Below are positions 8,790 to 15,710 of a stretch of 20,764 nucleotides of DNA, piece after piece; position 1 is the stretch's first letter, and every line of letters begins with the position of its first letter. The DNA is taken from positions 1 through 20,764 of the forward strand of contig CABRXX010000049.1 in NCBI GenBank assembly GCA_902475025.1, read 5' to 3'. The notes under the pieces were generated by a model. The model saw nothing but the letters and a program-made list of their open reading frames with translations, did not search any database and was not told the origin of the DNA. This stretch comes from Merdiplasma sp905207905. GTDB taxonomy: Bacteria; Bacillota; Clostridia; Lachnospirales; Lachnospiraceae. A program made the position numbers and the translations under genes.

Positions 8790-9557
8790 ATGAAAAATTT
8801 TACGGATCTGACAGGTAAAAAGGCCATTGTCACCGGCGGAACCAGAGGGCTTGGCTACGGAATGGCAGAAGGATTGATGGAGGCAGGCGCAGAAGTAGTG
8901 ATCGTAGGCTCCTCTGACAAGGTTCATGAGGTGGCAAAGGAGTTGTGTGAAAAGGGGTTTGTCTGCCATGGACTGAAGGTGGATCTTGGAAATGCAGAAG
9001 ACCGGGCCAGAGGGTTTGACGAGGCAGTGAAGCTCTTAGGGGGGCATCTGGATATCCTGATCAATGGAGCAGGAGTACAGCGCCGTCATCCCAGCGAAGA
9101 ATTCCCCATGGAGGATTACAATTATGTGATCGAAGTGAACTTAAACGCAGTGTTTGACTGGTGCCAGAGAGCGGCCAGAACCTTTATAGCTCAGGACAGC
9201 AAGGGTAAGATCATCAATATCGCATCTATGCTCTCCTTCTTCGGCGGCTTTACCGTACCGGCATACGCAGCTTCCAAGGGAGGCGTAGCACAGCTTACCA
9301 AGGCTTTCTGCAATGAGTGGGCTTCCAAGAAGATCAATGTGAACGCGCTGGCTCCCGGCTATATGGCTACAGAGATGAATACTGCGCTTCTGGATCCGGC
9401 AAATCCCAGATATGCTGAGATCACAGGACGGATTCCGGCTCATGTGTGGGGAACTCCGGAAGATATGAAGGGACCGGCTGTATTTTTAGCATCTGATGCC
9501 TCCGATTACTTAAACGGAGCCATCATTCCGGTGGATGGAGGATATCTTGTAAAATAA
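8790..9557 (+). CDS. SDR-family sugar-acid dehydrogenase (KduD / gluconate 5-dehydrogenase-like)
   Basis: A 255-residue classical short-chain dehydrogenase. Visible features are the cofactor motif TGGTRGLG (15-22), NGAG at 92-95 (usually NNAG), catalytic S146 in IASMLSF and Y159/K163 in YAASK, then NVNALAPGYMATEMNT and a DGGYLVK C-terminus. SMLSFxGG, AYAASK and APGYMAT are characteristic of KduD (2-deoxy-D-gluconate 3-dehydrogenase) and gluconate 5-dehydrogenases. It follows the hydroxyacid dehydrogenase by 33 bp with an AGGAGG site. With the IolB/KduI-type isomerase and KDPG aldolase it recalls the KduI-KduD-kinase-Eda route of pectin-derived uronates. The exact keto-sugar acid is undetermined. 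Confidence 0.9.
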   Translation: MKNFTDLTGKKAIVTGGTRGLGYGMAEGLMEAGAEVVIVGSSDKVHEVAKELCEKGFVCHGLKVDLGNAEDRARGFDEAVKLLGGHLDILINGAGVQRRHPSEEFPMEDYNYVIEVNLNAVFDWCQRAARTFIAQDSKGKIINIASMLSFFGGFTVPAYAASKGGVAQLTKAFCNEWASKKINVNALAPGYMATEMNTALLDPANPRYAEITGRIPAHVWGTPEDMKGPAVFLASDASDYLNGAIIPVDGGYLVK

Positions 9558-9646
9558 GAGTTCCCGGCAGAACCAGACATAAGCTGCGGGACAGCAGTTT
9601 TTTCGGGAATATAATCGGAACGATCTAGAGCGGGAGGAGTAAATTT

Positions 9647-10060
9647 ATGGGCTGTATGTACTGTGAGGAAAATGAGACTCTGCTTGGCATGATGATGCCT
9701 CTGGCAGAGCTTCCGATGTCAAAAGTGTATCTGTTCCGTGATCAGACCTATTACGGAAGATGTATTGTAGCTTATAAGAAACATGCGGACGAGCTGTTTG
9801 AGCTGCCCAAAGAGGACTTGAATGCTTTTATGGCCGACGTGTCAAAGGTGGCCGAGGCAGTGAGCAGGGCGGTCAAGGCAGAAAAGATCAATCTGGGAGC
9901 TTTTGGAGACAAAGTGAAGCATGTGCATTTTCATGTGGTGCCGAAGCAGGTGGATGGGCCGGGCTACGGCGGAACCTTTGAAATGAGCTGCAATCCTCCC
10001 AGGCATTTAAGCGATGCAGAGTATGAGCAGATCATGGATGAGATCAGAAAGTACCTGTAA
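9647..10060 (+). CDS. HIT-family nucleotide-binding protein
   Basis: This 137-residue protein has the histidine triad HVHFHVV at 92-98, which in this family binds and hydrolyses nucleotide phosphoramidates or dinucleoside polyphosphates. An N-terminal CMYC pair (C3, C6) could bind zinc, as in several HIT proteins. The start is an ATG behind GGGAGGAG. It lies 89 bp after the dehydrogenase and ends at a strong terminator, so it may be the last gene of the sugar-acid transcript or a separate unit. Its link to sugar-acid metabolism is not clear; a housekeeping role is possible. Confidence 0.9.
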   Translation: MGCMYCEENETLLGMMMPLAELPMSKVYLFRDQTYYGRCIVAYKKHADELFELPKEDLNAFMADVSKVAEAVSRAVKAEKINLGAFGDKVKHVHFHVVPKQVDGPGYGGTFEMSCNPPRHLSDAEYEQIMDEIRKYL

Positions 10061-10096
10061 AATAAAAAATATCAGCAATTTGTTTGAGCTTTTCGG

Positions 10097-10155
10097 AAAC
10101 TGCCGTCAGGCGTCCTGGATCTCTCCTTCCAGGGCCAAACGGCAGTTTTCCTATT
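10097..10155 (+). terminator. rho-independent terminator after the HIT gene
   Basis: AAACTGCCGT (10097-10106) pairs perfectly with ACGGCAGTTT (10139-10148). An inner stem CCTGGA/TCCAGG (10114-10119 with 10128-10133) closes an 8-base loop. TTTTCCTATTTTT follows, giving a good terminator that ends the upstream operon. Confidence 0.85.
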
Positions 10156-10458
10156 TTTGGGACGAAAAGCATGCAAAAGAGATAAAAAAGATTCGATCAA
10201 AAAGGAGACGCGCAAAAAAGGATAAAAGGGATTTGGCCCAAAAGGAGGCGGCGCAGGAAGGAATGGGGAAATTCTTTAAAATATCGAATCCATCCATTGA
10301 CTTAACCGGAAGAAAAAATTACAATGGGGAAGACAAAAGTCTGCTGCTGGTTCCCGGGCAATCGGGAGGCGGCCGGAACCGTAAGATACAAAAAAGTAAT
10401 AAGAAATAAAAGACTGTAATGAGGAATGCAGAACAGAAATGACAGGAGGAGTTTAACA
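10156..10458. other. purine-rich intergenic stretch with a GC-rich hairpin
   Basis: The first 110 bases are strongly purine-rich (repeated AAAAAGG-type text) with no convincing gene. A hairpin-forming element lies at 10349-10380 (GGTTCC paired with GGAACC, extendable with one bulge), about 80 bp before the ACT-domain gene. I do not recognise a riboswitch class or T-box here. An open frame spans part of it but shows only basic low-complexity residues. Confidence 0.4.
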
Positions 10459-10863
10459 ATGTTAATACAGGTATCGGTTTATGCAGAAAACAGAAAGGGC
10501 ACGCTCCGGAATCTCACGGAGATTTTGGCGAACCAGGGAATCAATATCTGGGGCTCCATGACCAATGATGGGGCAGAGTTTGGGATTAACCGCATGATAC
10601 TTTCAGAGCCGCAGAAAGCGCTGGCGGCGTTTCGGGAAGCCGGATATCTGTGCAGCAGTGTAGACGTGATCGGTGTGGAGCTGGAGGATGAGGTGGGAAA
10701 TCTGAATCATCTGATGGAAGCGCTGACAGACAGCAACATTAACATTGATTACCTGTACCTTTCCTTTAACCGAAAGTCAGGAAAGCCGGTGATGGTATTT
10801 CACACGGAAGATATTTATGAGGCGGAGGAAAGCCTGGCGGGCAGAGGCTTCTGCGTGCTGTAA
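10459..10863 (+). CDS. tandem ACT-domain protein
   Basis: A small protein of 134 residues made of two ACT domains: residues about 1-65 (MLIQVSVYAENRKGTLRNLT, with the ligand-loop pattern ENRKGTL and GINIWG) and about 70-134 (DEVGNLNHLMEALTDSNINIDY). ACT domains bind amino acids or other small ligands and regulate enzymes. With no catalytic domain attached, it is likely a sensor or regulatory subunit. The start is set by AGGAGG at 10444-10449 with 9 bp spacing to the ATG; an upstream in-frame ATG at 10426 lacks a site. It sits 21 bp before the acyltransferase gene and may be cotranscribed with it. Partner unknown. Confidence 0.88.
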   Translation: MLIQVSVYAENRKGTLRNLTEILANQGINIWGSMTNDGAEFGINRMILSEPQKALAAFREAGYLCSSVDVIGVELEDEVGNLNHLMEALTDSNINIDYLYLSFNRKSGKPVMVFHTEDIYEAEESLAGRGFCVL

Positions 10864-10884
10864 AAAAGAGAGGATGGGTGAAGA

Positions 10885-12102
10885 ATGGCTCACAGTGGAA
10901 AAAAGGATAAGCAGAAAAGGGAGTGGAACAGCGGAAAAACAGGGGAGACACAGATCCGTTCGGAGACATTCCAAAGTCAGAGAGAAACGGGACAGCCTTT
11001 GAAGCCCTCTGGCCGCAATTACGGCCTGGATCTTTTGCGCATGGTGAGTATGTTTATGATTGTAAATCTTCATGTGCTGGGGCAGGGAGGAGCCATGGTG
11101 CGTATTCTGGGGGCTGAGTCTTCCTACTATGCCGCCTGGTTTTTGGAGACCTGCGCCTACTGTGCTGTGGACTGTTACGGAGTGCTTTCCGGCTATGTGG
11201 GAGTGAAGGGCAAACCCAGGCTGGGACGGTTTCTGGAGCTGTGGCTGCAGGTGTTTTTCTATTCTGCAGGTATCACCCTGGTGTACTATCTGGCAGCCCC
11301 CCAGTTTCTGACCGGAGCCAGCTTTTGGCAGGCGCTGTTCCCGGTATGTGCCAAAACGTACTGGTATTTCAGCGCTTATGCAGGCGTGTTTTTCCTGATG
11401 CCCTATCTGAACAAGCTGGTTCTGTCTTTGGAGGAGCGGGAGCGAAAGAGACTGGCAGCAGTGCTGTTTTTCGTATTTTCCGTGGCAACTGCCATCCCCA
11501 AGGCAGCAGGGACAGATTTTCTTTCCCTGGTGGGAGGTTACAGCTTTGCCTGGCTGCTGATTTTGTATTTGTTCGGAGCCTGTCTTGGAACCTGCACCTT
11601 CCGGCGCTGGAAATTGTGGAAATACGGAGCAGCCTATTTAGGGCTGTCTGCTTTTTCCTGGATTTTTAAGATACTGGTGGAAAATTATACCAGAGAGGTG
11701 TACGGGCAGGCCATGTTTGGCCGGGTGTTTACCGGATATGCAGCCCCCACCATGTTTCTTAGTGCAGTCTGTCTGCTGCTTTTGTTTGAAGGCCTGAAAT
11801 TGAAAGGGGAATGGCTGCGTCGGCTGGTTAAACTGGCCTCGCCGCTGGCTTTCTCTGTGTATATGATCCATACCCATCCTCTGGTGTGGGAAAGTCTGAT
11901 GAAAGGGGCCTTCTCTGCATACAGATATCTTCACTGGGCGGCTTTGATCCCCGCAGTTTTGCTGAGTGCGGCCTTGATTTATACAGTGTGCAGTGTGATA
12001 GATTTGCTTCGGAAAAAATTGTTTGATGTGCTGAAGGTAAGAACGGGGTGTCAGAGAGCGGCGGATGCCTTTGAACGTTTGTGTGCCAGGAAAGGAATAT
12101 AA
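10885..12102 (+). CDS. membrane acyltransferase (acyltransferase-3 family)
   Basis: This 405-residue integral membrane protein has about ten hydrophobic segments. The family signature is at residues 44-66 (RNYGLDLLRMVSM...NLHVLG), where R52 and H63 occupy the positions of the conserved Arg and catalytic His; CGVLSGYVG-like text (CYGVLSGYVG) follows. Such enzymes transfer acetyl or succinyl groups to cell-surface glycans, exopolysaccharides or antibiotics across the membrane. The first 42 residues are hydrophilic and basic, so a later true start is possible but none with a ribosome site was found. The ribosome site GAGAGGATGGGTGA is weak. No surface-polysaccharide genes are nearby to suggest the acceptor. 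Confidence 0.85.
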   Translation: MAHSGKKDKQKREWNSGKTGETQIRSETFQSQRETGQPLKPSGRNYGLDLLRMVSMFMIVNLHVLGQGGAMVRILGAESSYYAAWFLETCAYCAVDCYGVLSGYVGVKGKPRLGRFLELWLQVFFYSAGITLVYYLAAPQFLTGASFWQALFPVCAKTYWYFSAYAGVFFLMPYLNKLVLSLEERERKRLAAVLFFVFSVATAIPKAAGTDFLSLVGGYSFAWLLILYLFGACLGTCTFRRWKLWKYGAAYLGLSAFSWIFKILVENYTREVYGQAMFGRVFTGYAAPTMFLSAVCLLLLFEGLKLKGEWLRRLVKLASPLAFSVYMIHTHPLVWESLMKGAFSAYRYLHWAALIPAVLLSAALIYTVCSVIDLLRKKLFDVLKVRTGCQRAADAFERLCARKGI

Positions 12103-12112
12103 ATACAGAGAT

Positions 12113-12159
12113 TAGCATCAGTGTACAGGGGGCAATACGTCTCTTGTACACTGATGCTA
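12113..12159. repeat. perfect 15-bp inverted repeat
   Basis: TAGCATCAGTGTACA (12113-12127) and its exact complement TGTACACTGATGCTA (12145-12159) flank a 17-base spacer, 11 bp after the acyltransferase stop. No T-run follows on either strand, so it is not a standard terminator. It could be a folded 3' RNA end, a protein-binding dyad or a repeat-element end. Confidence 0.75.
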
Positions 12160-12480
12160 GGGTGTCAGAAGCCCTATGAACGAACGCTCTCTGTCTGATT
12201 GTATAAAAGAGTTGCACAAGTGACGTCTGCACCATGGAAATGAGGTTTAAAAATCGTGGAAGGGACTCTTTCTGAACACGATTTAGGTTTGATAAGGCTC
12301 ATTGCAAGGTTTGGTGCATTGGAACCAGTGCGGCTCTTTTGTGCGATTTGACCGTTGAAATTTTCCATTAGGGTTTTTGACAGCCGAATCACACGGAGGC
12401 TAAAGGATCGTTGCACCTGGGAATAAAAACTGACAATTTAAAGAAAGTAAAATAATAAAATAAAAATATAAAAAATATAT
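12160..12480. other. gene-free block with internal dyad and minus-strand reading frame
   Basis: No plus-strand gene is supported. A dyad AAATCGTG (12251-12258) / CACGATTT (12277-12284) lies in it, and a minus-strand frame covers 12174-12416 (80 codons) without a clear ribosome site. Sequence composition (few low-complexity runs until 12420, then very AT-rich) suggests a discrete block ending near 12420. From 12420 to 12480 A-tracts form a likely UP element for the next promoter. Confidence 0.4.
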
Positions 12481-12490
12481 CGAAAAAGCA

Positions 12491-12519
12491 TTGACAAATA
12501 CAGAAAACGGGATTATAAT
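12491..12519 (+). promoter_or_regulatory. full-consensus sigma-A promoter
   Basis: TTGACA at 12491-12496 and TATAAT at 12514-12519 with exactly 17 bp between, preceded by A/T-tracts resembling an UP element. It is the best promoter in the window. The transcript would start near 12526. Confidence 0.85.
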
Positions 12520-12525
12520 ACAGAC

Positions 12526-12702
12526 ATAAACAACAGAAGAGAAAAAACAACAAAGATGCAAAAGCAAATTTGAAAGAAAAGGAGGTACAGACCACCGAAA
12601 TACGAATGATTTAACCCAAAGTAGATACAAAGGAGAAGAGTCCAATGGAGACGATAATTTAAAGAAGGATGTCATAAAAAATGTTGACATCCTTCTTTTT
12701 TT
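12526..12702 (+). ncRNA. candidate small RNA or terminated leader transcript
   Basis: Between a consensus promoter and a strong terminator lie only about 175 bases with no normal gene. It includes two good ribosome-site-like motifs (AAAGGAGG near 12578-12585; AAGGAG near 12630-12635) and two tiny frames: MQKQI (12556-12573) and METII (12645-12662), the latter 9 bp behind its site and ending exactly where the terminator stem begins. It could be a stand-alone small RNA, a leader peptide attenuator for the ABC operon, or the scar of a lost gene. Known RNA classes were not recognised. Confidence 0.5.
12661..12702 (+). terminator. strong rho-independent terminator
   Basis: AAAGAAGGATGTCA (12661-12674) pairs perfectly over 14 bp with TGACATCCTTCTTT (12685-12698), with a 10-base loop and a T-run continuing to about 12702. 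It lies between two promoters and closes the short upstream transcript. Confidence 0.9.
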
Positions 12703-12776
12703 GGCTATTTTTTTTGTAAAAATTAAAAAAACGTAAAATTTTTGGCAAATAAGGAACAGTTTTTAACAATTTAACC

Positions 12777-12841
12777 TTGCACAGTGACAAAAAAGATGGT
12801 ATAGTAAAAAAGTATTCTACACTTCAAAGTAATAAAGTGTA
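12777..12841 (+). promoter_or_regulatory. promoter and putative operator of the DUF3798 ABC operon
   Basis: TTGCAC (12777-12782) and TATAGT (12800-12805) are separated by 17 bp. Start of transcription would be near 12812. A 7-bp dyad, TACACTT (12818-12824) with AAGTGTA (12835-12841), lies just downstream and could be a repressor site or 5' stem. AGGAGG at 12845-12850 then serves the first gene. Confidence 0.7.
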
Positions 12842-12858
12842 AAAAGGAGGAAAGAAGT

Positions 12859-13995
12859 ATGAAGAAGTTAGGTTTACTGTTACTGTCCATGGTTATGTGC
12901 CTCGCATTTGCCACAGGCGCATTTGCAGAGGAGGACAACTGGAAGATCGCCATCCTGACCGGCACCACCTCCCAGGGTGAGGAGGAGTTCCGTGCAGCTG
13001 AGCGTGCAGCCGCAGCGGATCCGGATCACATCGTTACAGACACTTATCCGGATAACTTTGCATCTGAGACTGAGACCACCATCTCTAAGCTGGTATCTTT
13101 TGCATCAGATCCGGAGGTAAAGGCTATCATCATCTGTCAGGCAGTTCCCGGAACAAAGGCAGCTTTTGATAAGATCCGCGGAGAGCTGGGACGTGACGAC
13201 ATTCTTCTGATTGCCGGAGTTCCCCAGGAGGATCCCCTGGTAATCTCTGAGGCAGCAGATCTGGTATTCTACACCAATGAGGCGAAGCAGGGAGATACCA
13301 TTGCAGAGACCTGTGCAAACTGGGGCATTGAGGTATTTGTACATTACTCCTTCCCGCGTCACCTGGCTATGGAGACCATCGCAGCCCGTAAGGCAAACCT
13401 GGAAGCAAACTGTGAAGCACTGGGTATTCAGTATGTAGAAGCTACTGCTCCCGACCCCACTGGCGATGCAGGTGTTTCCGGCGCACAGCAGTTCATTCTG
13501 GAAGATGTTCCCGCTAAGCTGGAAGAGTATGCTGGCAAAAAGGTTGCTTTCTTTACCACCAACTGCTCCATGCAGGAGCCGCTGCAGGCAGCTGTTCTTG
13601 ACGAGCCCAATGCTTACTATCCGCAGCCCTGCTGCCCCAGCCCCTACCATGCATTCCCGGCATCTCTTGGCCTGGAGATCTCTGTAGGAGGAGATGATAC
13701 GGTTGCTTTGAAGGCAATCGCTGAGAAGCTGGCTGAGCATGACGCAGTAGGACGTTATTCCACATGGGCATCACCGGTTAACATGACCATCATTGATGTG
13801 GCTGTAAATTACGCAAAGAGCTTCATCAACGGCGAGATTACTGAGCGCAACGATGCTGAGAAGGTAGTTGCCATGTTCCAGGAAGCCTGCGAAGGCGCAA
13901 CTGTTGAGCCTTATGTCAATGCAGATGGAACAACTCTGGACAATTACTATACAGTTCTGCTTGCTCCTGTTGATTTCAATGATTATCTGGAATAA
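12859..13995 (+). CDS. DUF3798 extracytoplasmic binding protein of an ABC importer
   Basis: This 378-residue exported protein belongs to the uncharacterised DUF3798 family. It has a signal peptide (MKKLGLLLL..., cleavage likely after AFA at about 21-23) but no lipobox: C14 is preceded by VM. The mature part begins NWKIAILTGTTSQGEEEFRAAE and alternates strand/helix text (KAIIICQAVPGTKAAFD, KVAFFTTNCSMQEP) like periplasmic-binding folds of the BMP/sugar type. A CC pair occurs near residue 258 (QPCCPSP). It is the first gene of an operon with an RbsA-like ATPase and two permeases, so a substrate-binding role is inferred. Codon bias suggests high expression. The ligand is unknown; nucleoside- or sugar-type ligands are only a guess from the partner families. 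Confidence 0.85.
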   Translation: MKKLGLLLLSMVMCLAFATGAFAEEDNWKIAILTGTTSQGEEEFRAAERAAAADPDHIVTDTYPDNFASETETTISKLVSFASDPEVKAIIICQAVPGTKAAFDKIRGELGRDDILLIAGVPQEDPLVISEAADLVFYTNEAKQGDTIAETCANWGIEVFVHYSFPRHLAMETIAARKANLEANCEALGIQYVEATAPDPTGDAGVSGAQQFILEDVPAKLEEYAGKKVAFFTTNCSMQEPLQAAVLDEPNAYYPQPCCPSPYHAFPASLGLEISVGGDDTVALKAIAEKLAEHDAVGRYSTWASPVNMTIIDVAVNYAKSFINGEITERNDAEKVVAMFQEACEGATVEPYVNADGTTLDNYYTVLLAPVDFNDYLE

Positions 13996-14032
13996 TTTTA
14001 CTGGAATCTTATAAGCCAGGAATAGAGAGAAG

Positions 14033-14071
14033 AAAACGCGGCCCGCTTCGTGAATTGAGGCGGGTCGTTTT
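14033..14071 (+). terminator. attenuator-like hairpin after the DUF3798 gene
   Basis: AAAACG (14033-14038) pairs with CGTTTT (14066-14071) and CCCGC (14042-14046) with GCGGG (14060-14064), with a small internal loop. The T-run is only four bases. It probably lowers read-through into the ATPase and permease genes, leaving binding protein in excess. Confidence 0.6.
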
Positions 14072-14107
14072 GAAAAGAAAGCTGGAAGTGAAAGAGGAGG
14101 AATAACA

Positions 14108-15709
14108 TTGGCTGCAAAATACATTCTGGAGATGAAAGATATCACCAAAACGTACGGTGAAAATACTGTTCTATCCAATGTATCGTTAAAAATTCGTCCG
14201 GGAGAAATACATGCGTTGCTGGGTGAAAATGGTGCGGGAAAGAGTACACTGATGAATATTCTTTTTGGTATGCCCGTGATTCATGCAACAGGAGGATTTT
14301 CCGGTGAAGTTTTGATTGACGGGGAAAAGACGGTAATTACCTCCCCACACGATGCAATGCAGAAGGGGATCGGTATGGTTCATCAGGAGTTTATGCTCCT
14401 GCCTGGTTTTTCTATCACCGAAAATATTAAGCTGAATCGCGAGATTACCAAACCGAATATGATGTCCCGTGTCTTTGGTTCCAAAATGGAGTCTCTGGAC
14501 ATGAAGCAGATGTCTATGGATGCCAGGGAAGCCCTGGACAGTGTGGGAATGAGCATTGACGAGTATACGATGGTAAACGGACTGCCGGTAGGTTATATGC
14601 AGTTCGTAGAGATTGCCCGTGAGATTGATAAGAAAGGCGTGAGGCTGCTGGTTTTTGATGAGCCGACCGCTGTGCTTACAGAGAGTGAAGCAGAGCAGCT
14701 TCTGTCTGTGATGAAGGAGATTGCCGCCAAAGGCATCGCCATTATTTTTATTACCCACCGTCTGGACGAGGTAATTAATGCCGCTCAGGGCGTGACTATT
14801 CTCAGGGACGGTCAGCTGGTGACCGCCTGCGAGACTAAGGATACCAGTGCTGTGCGTCTGGCGGAACTGATGATCGGCCGGGAAGCCGGAGGCTTTTCTT
14901 TTGTGAAGGCAGAAGCCAGAACCTTTTCCAAAGATACGCCCATTGCCCTGAAGGCAGAGCATCTGAAGGTAACGATGCCCGGTGAGATGGTAAAGGATGT
15001 GTCCTTTGAAGTGCATGAGGGTGAGATCTTCGGTATCGGCGGCCTGGCCGGACAGGGGAAGATCGGGGTGCCCAACGGTATCATGGGTGTCTGTGAGGCG
15101 GAAGGCGAAGTTACGCTTTTTGGCCAGCCGGTGAAGCTGAATGATGCCAGAGCAGCGCTGGCTGCCGGTATGGCCATGGTTTCTGAAGACCGCCGGGGCG
15201 TAGGACTTTTGCTGGATGAGTCCATTGAGGATAATATTGTGTTTAACGCCATGCAGATCAACGGCGATTTTACAAAGAAAATTCTGTGCTTTACCCAGAA
15301 GGATACCAAGGCGATTCGGGAATATGCGGAAAAGATGATTCAGGAGCTGGACATCCGCTGCGTATCTTCTCTGCAGCATACCGGTACCCTTTCCGGAGGA
15401 AACCAGCAGAAGGTGTGTATTGCCAGAGCCCTGGCCATGAACCCAAAGGTGCTGTTTGTGTCAGAGCCTACCAGAGGCATTGATATCGGCGCTAAGAAGC
15501 TGGTGCTGGAGACCCTGGTAAAGTTAAACCGAGAGCTTGGCATGACGGTTGTGATGATTTCTTCCGAGCTGATGGAGCTGCGTTCCATCTGTGATAATAT
15601 TGCCATCGTATCTGAGGGCCGGGTGGTGGATGTGCTGCCGGTGGACAGCTCAGACGCAGATTTTGGCCTGGCAATGTCAGGTATCAAGCCGGAAAGAAGG
15701 GGTGAGTAG
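14108..15709 (+). CDS. ABC importer ATPase with two nucleotide-binding domains (sugar/nucleoside type)
   Basis: A 533-residue protein with two fused ATPase domains, as in RbsA/MglA/YufO-type importers. Domain 1 has Walker A GENGAGKST (39-47), Q93, an atypical signature LPVGYMQ (159-165), Walker B LLVFDEP (D184, E185) and H217. Domain 2 has a degenerate Walker A GLAGQGKIG (312-320, the Ser/Thr after Lys is Ile), SEDRRGVG near 359-366, an intact signature LSGGNQQ (428-434) and a Walker B VLFVSEP in which the Asp is Ser452. The start is TTG, supported by AGGAGG at 14095-14100 with 7 bp spacing and no ATG at a fitting place. It powers the two permeases downstream; the first begins 1 bp after its stop. 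Confidence 0.93.
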   Translation: MAAKYILEMKDITKTYGENTVLSNVSLKIRPGEIHALLGENGAGKSTLMNILFGMPVIHATGGFSGEVLIDGEKTVITSPHDAMQKGIGMVHQEFMLLPGFSITENIKLNREITKPNMMSRVFGSKMESLDMKQMSMDAREALDSVGMSIDEYTMVNGLPVGYMQFVEIAREIDKKGVRLLVFDEPTAVLTESEAEQLLSVMKEIAAKGIAIIFITHRLDEVINAAQGVTILRDGQLVTACETKDTSAVRLAELMIGREAGGFSFVKAEARTFSKDTPIALKAEHLKVTMPGEMVKDVSFEVHEGEIFGIGGLAGQGKIGVPNGIMGVCEAEGEVTLFGQPVKLNDARAALAAGMAMVSEDRRGVGLLLDESIEDNIVFNAMQINGDFTKKILCFTQKDTKAIREYAEKMIQELDIRCVSSLQHTGTLSGGNQQKVCIARALAMNPKVLFVSEPTRGIDIGAKKLVLETLVKLNRELGMTVVMISSELMELRSICDNIAIVSEGRVVDVLPVDSSDADFGLAMSGIKPERRGE

Positions 15710-15710
15710 A

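Noticed and set aside
10341..10380. possible T-box or riboswitch before the ACT gene
   Set aside because: A hairpin is present but no T-box or known aptamer signature was recognised.
10014..10409. 131-codon plus-strand frame overlapping the HIT gene end
   Set aside because: It overlaps the HIT gene out of frame, runs through a strong terminator and gives basic low-complexity residues without a ribosome site.
12174..12416. 80-codon minus-strand frame as a protein-coding gene
   Set aside because: No ribosome site or promoter seen and it contains hairpin-forming DNA; kept as an unexplained block instead.
14186..15379. 397-codon minus-strand frame
   Set aside because: Exact shadow of the ABC ATPase gene, whose motifs are unmistakable on the plus strand; the minus product shows no domain.
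15591..15710. 40-residue upstream extension of the first permease
   Set aside because: Lies out of frame inside the ATPase gene; the ATG at 15711 follows the ATPase stop and begins a membrane segment.
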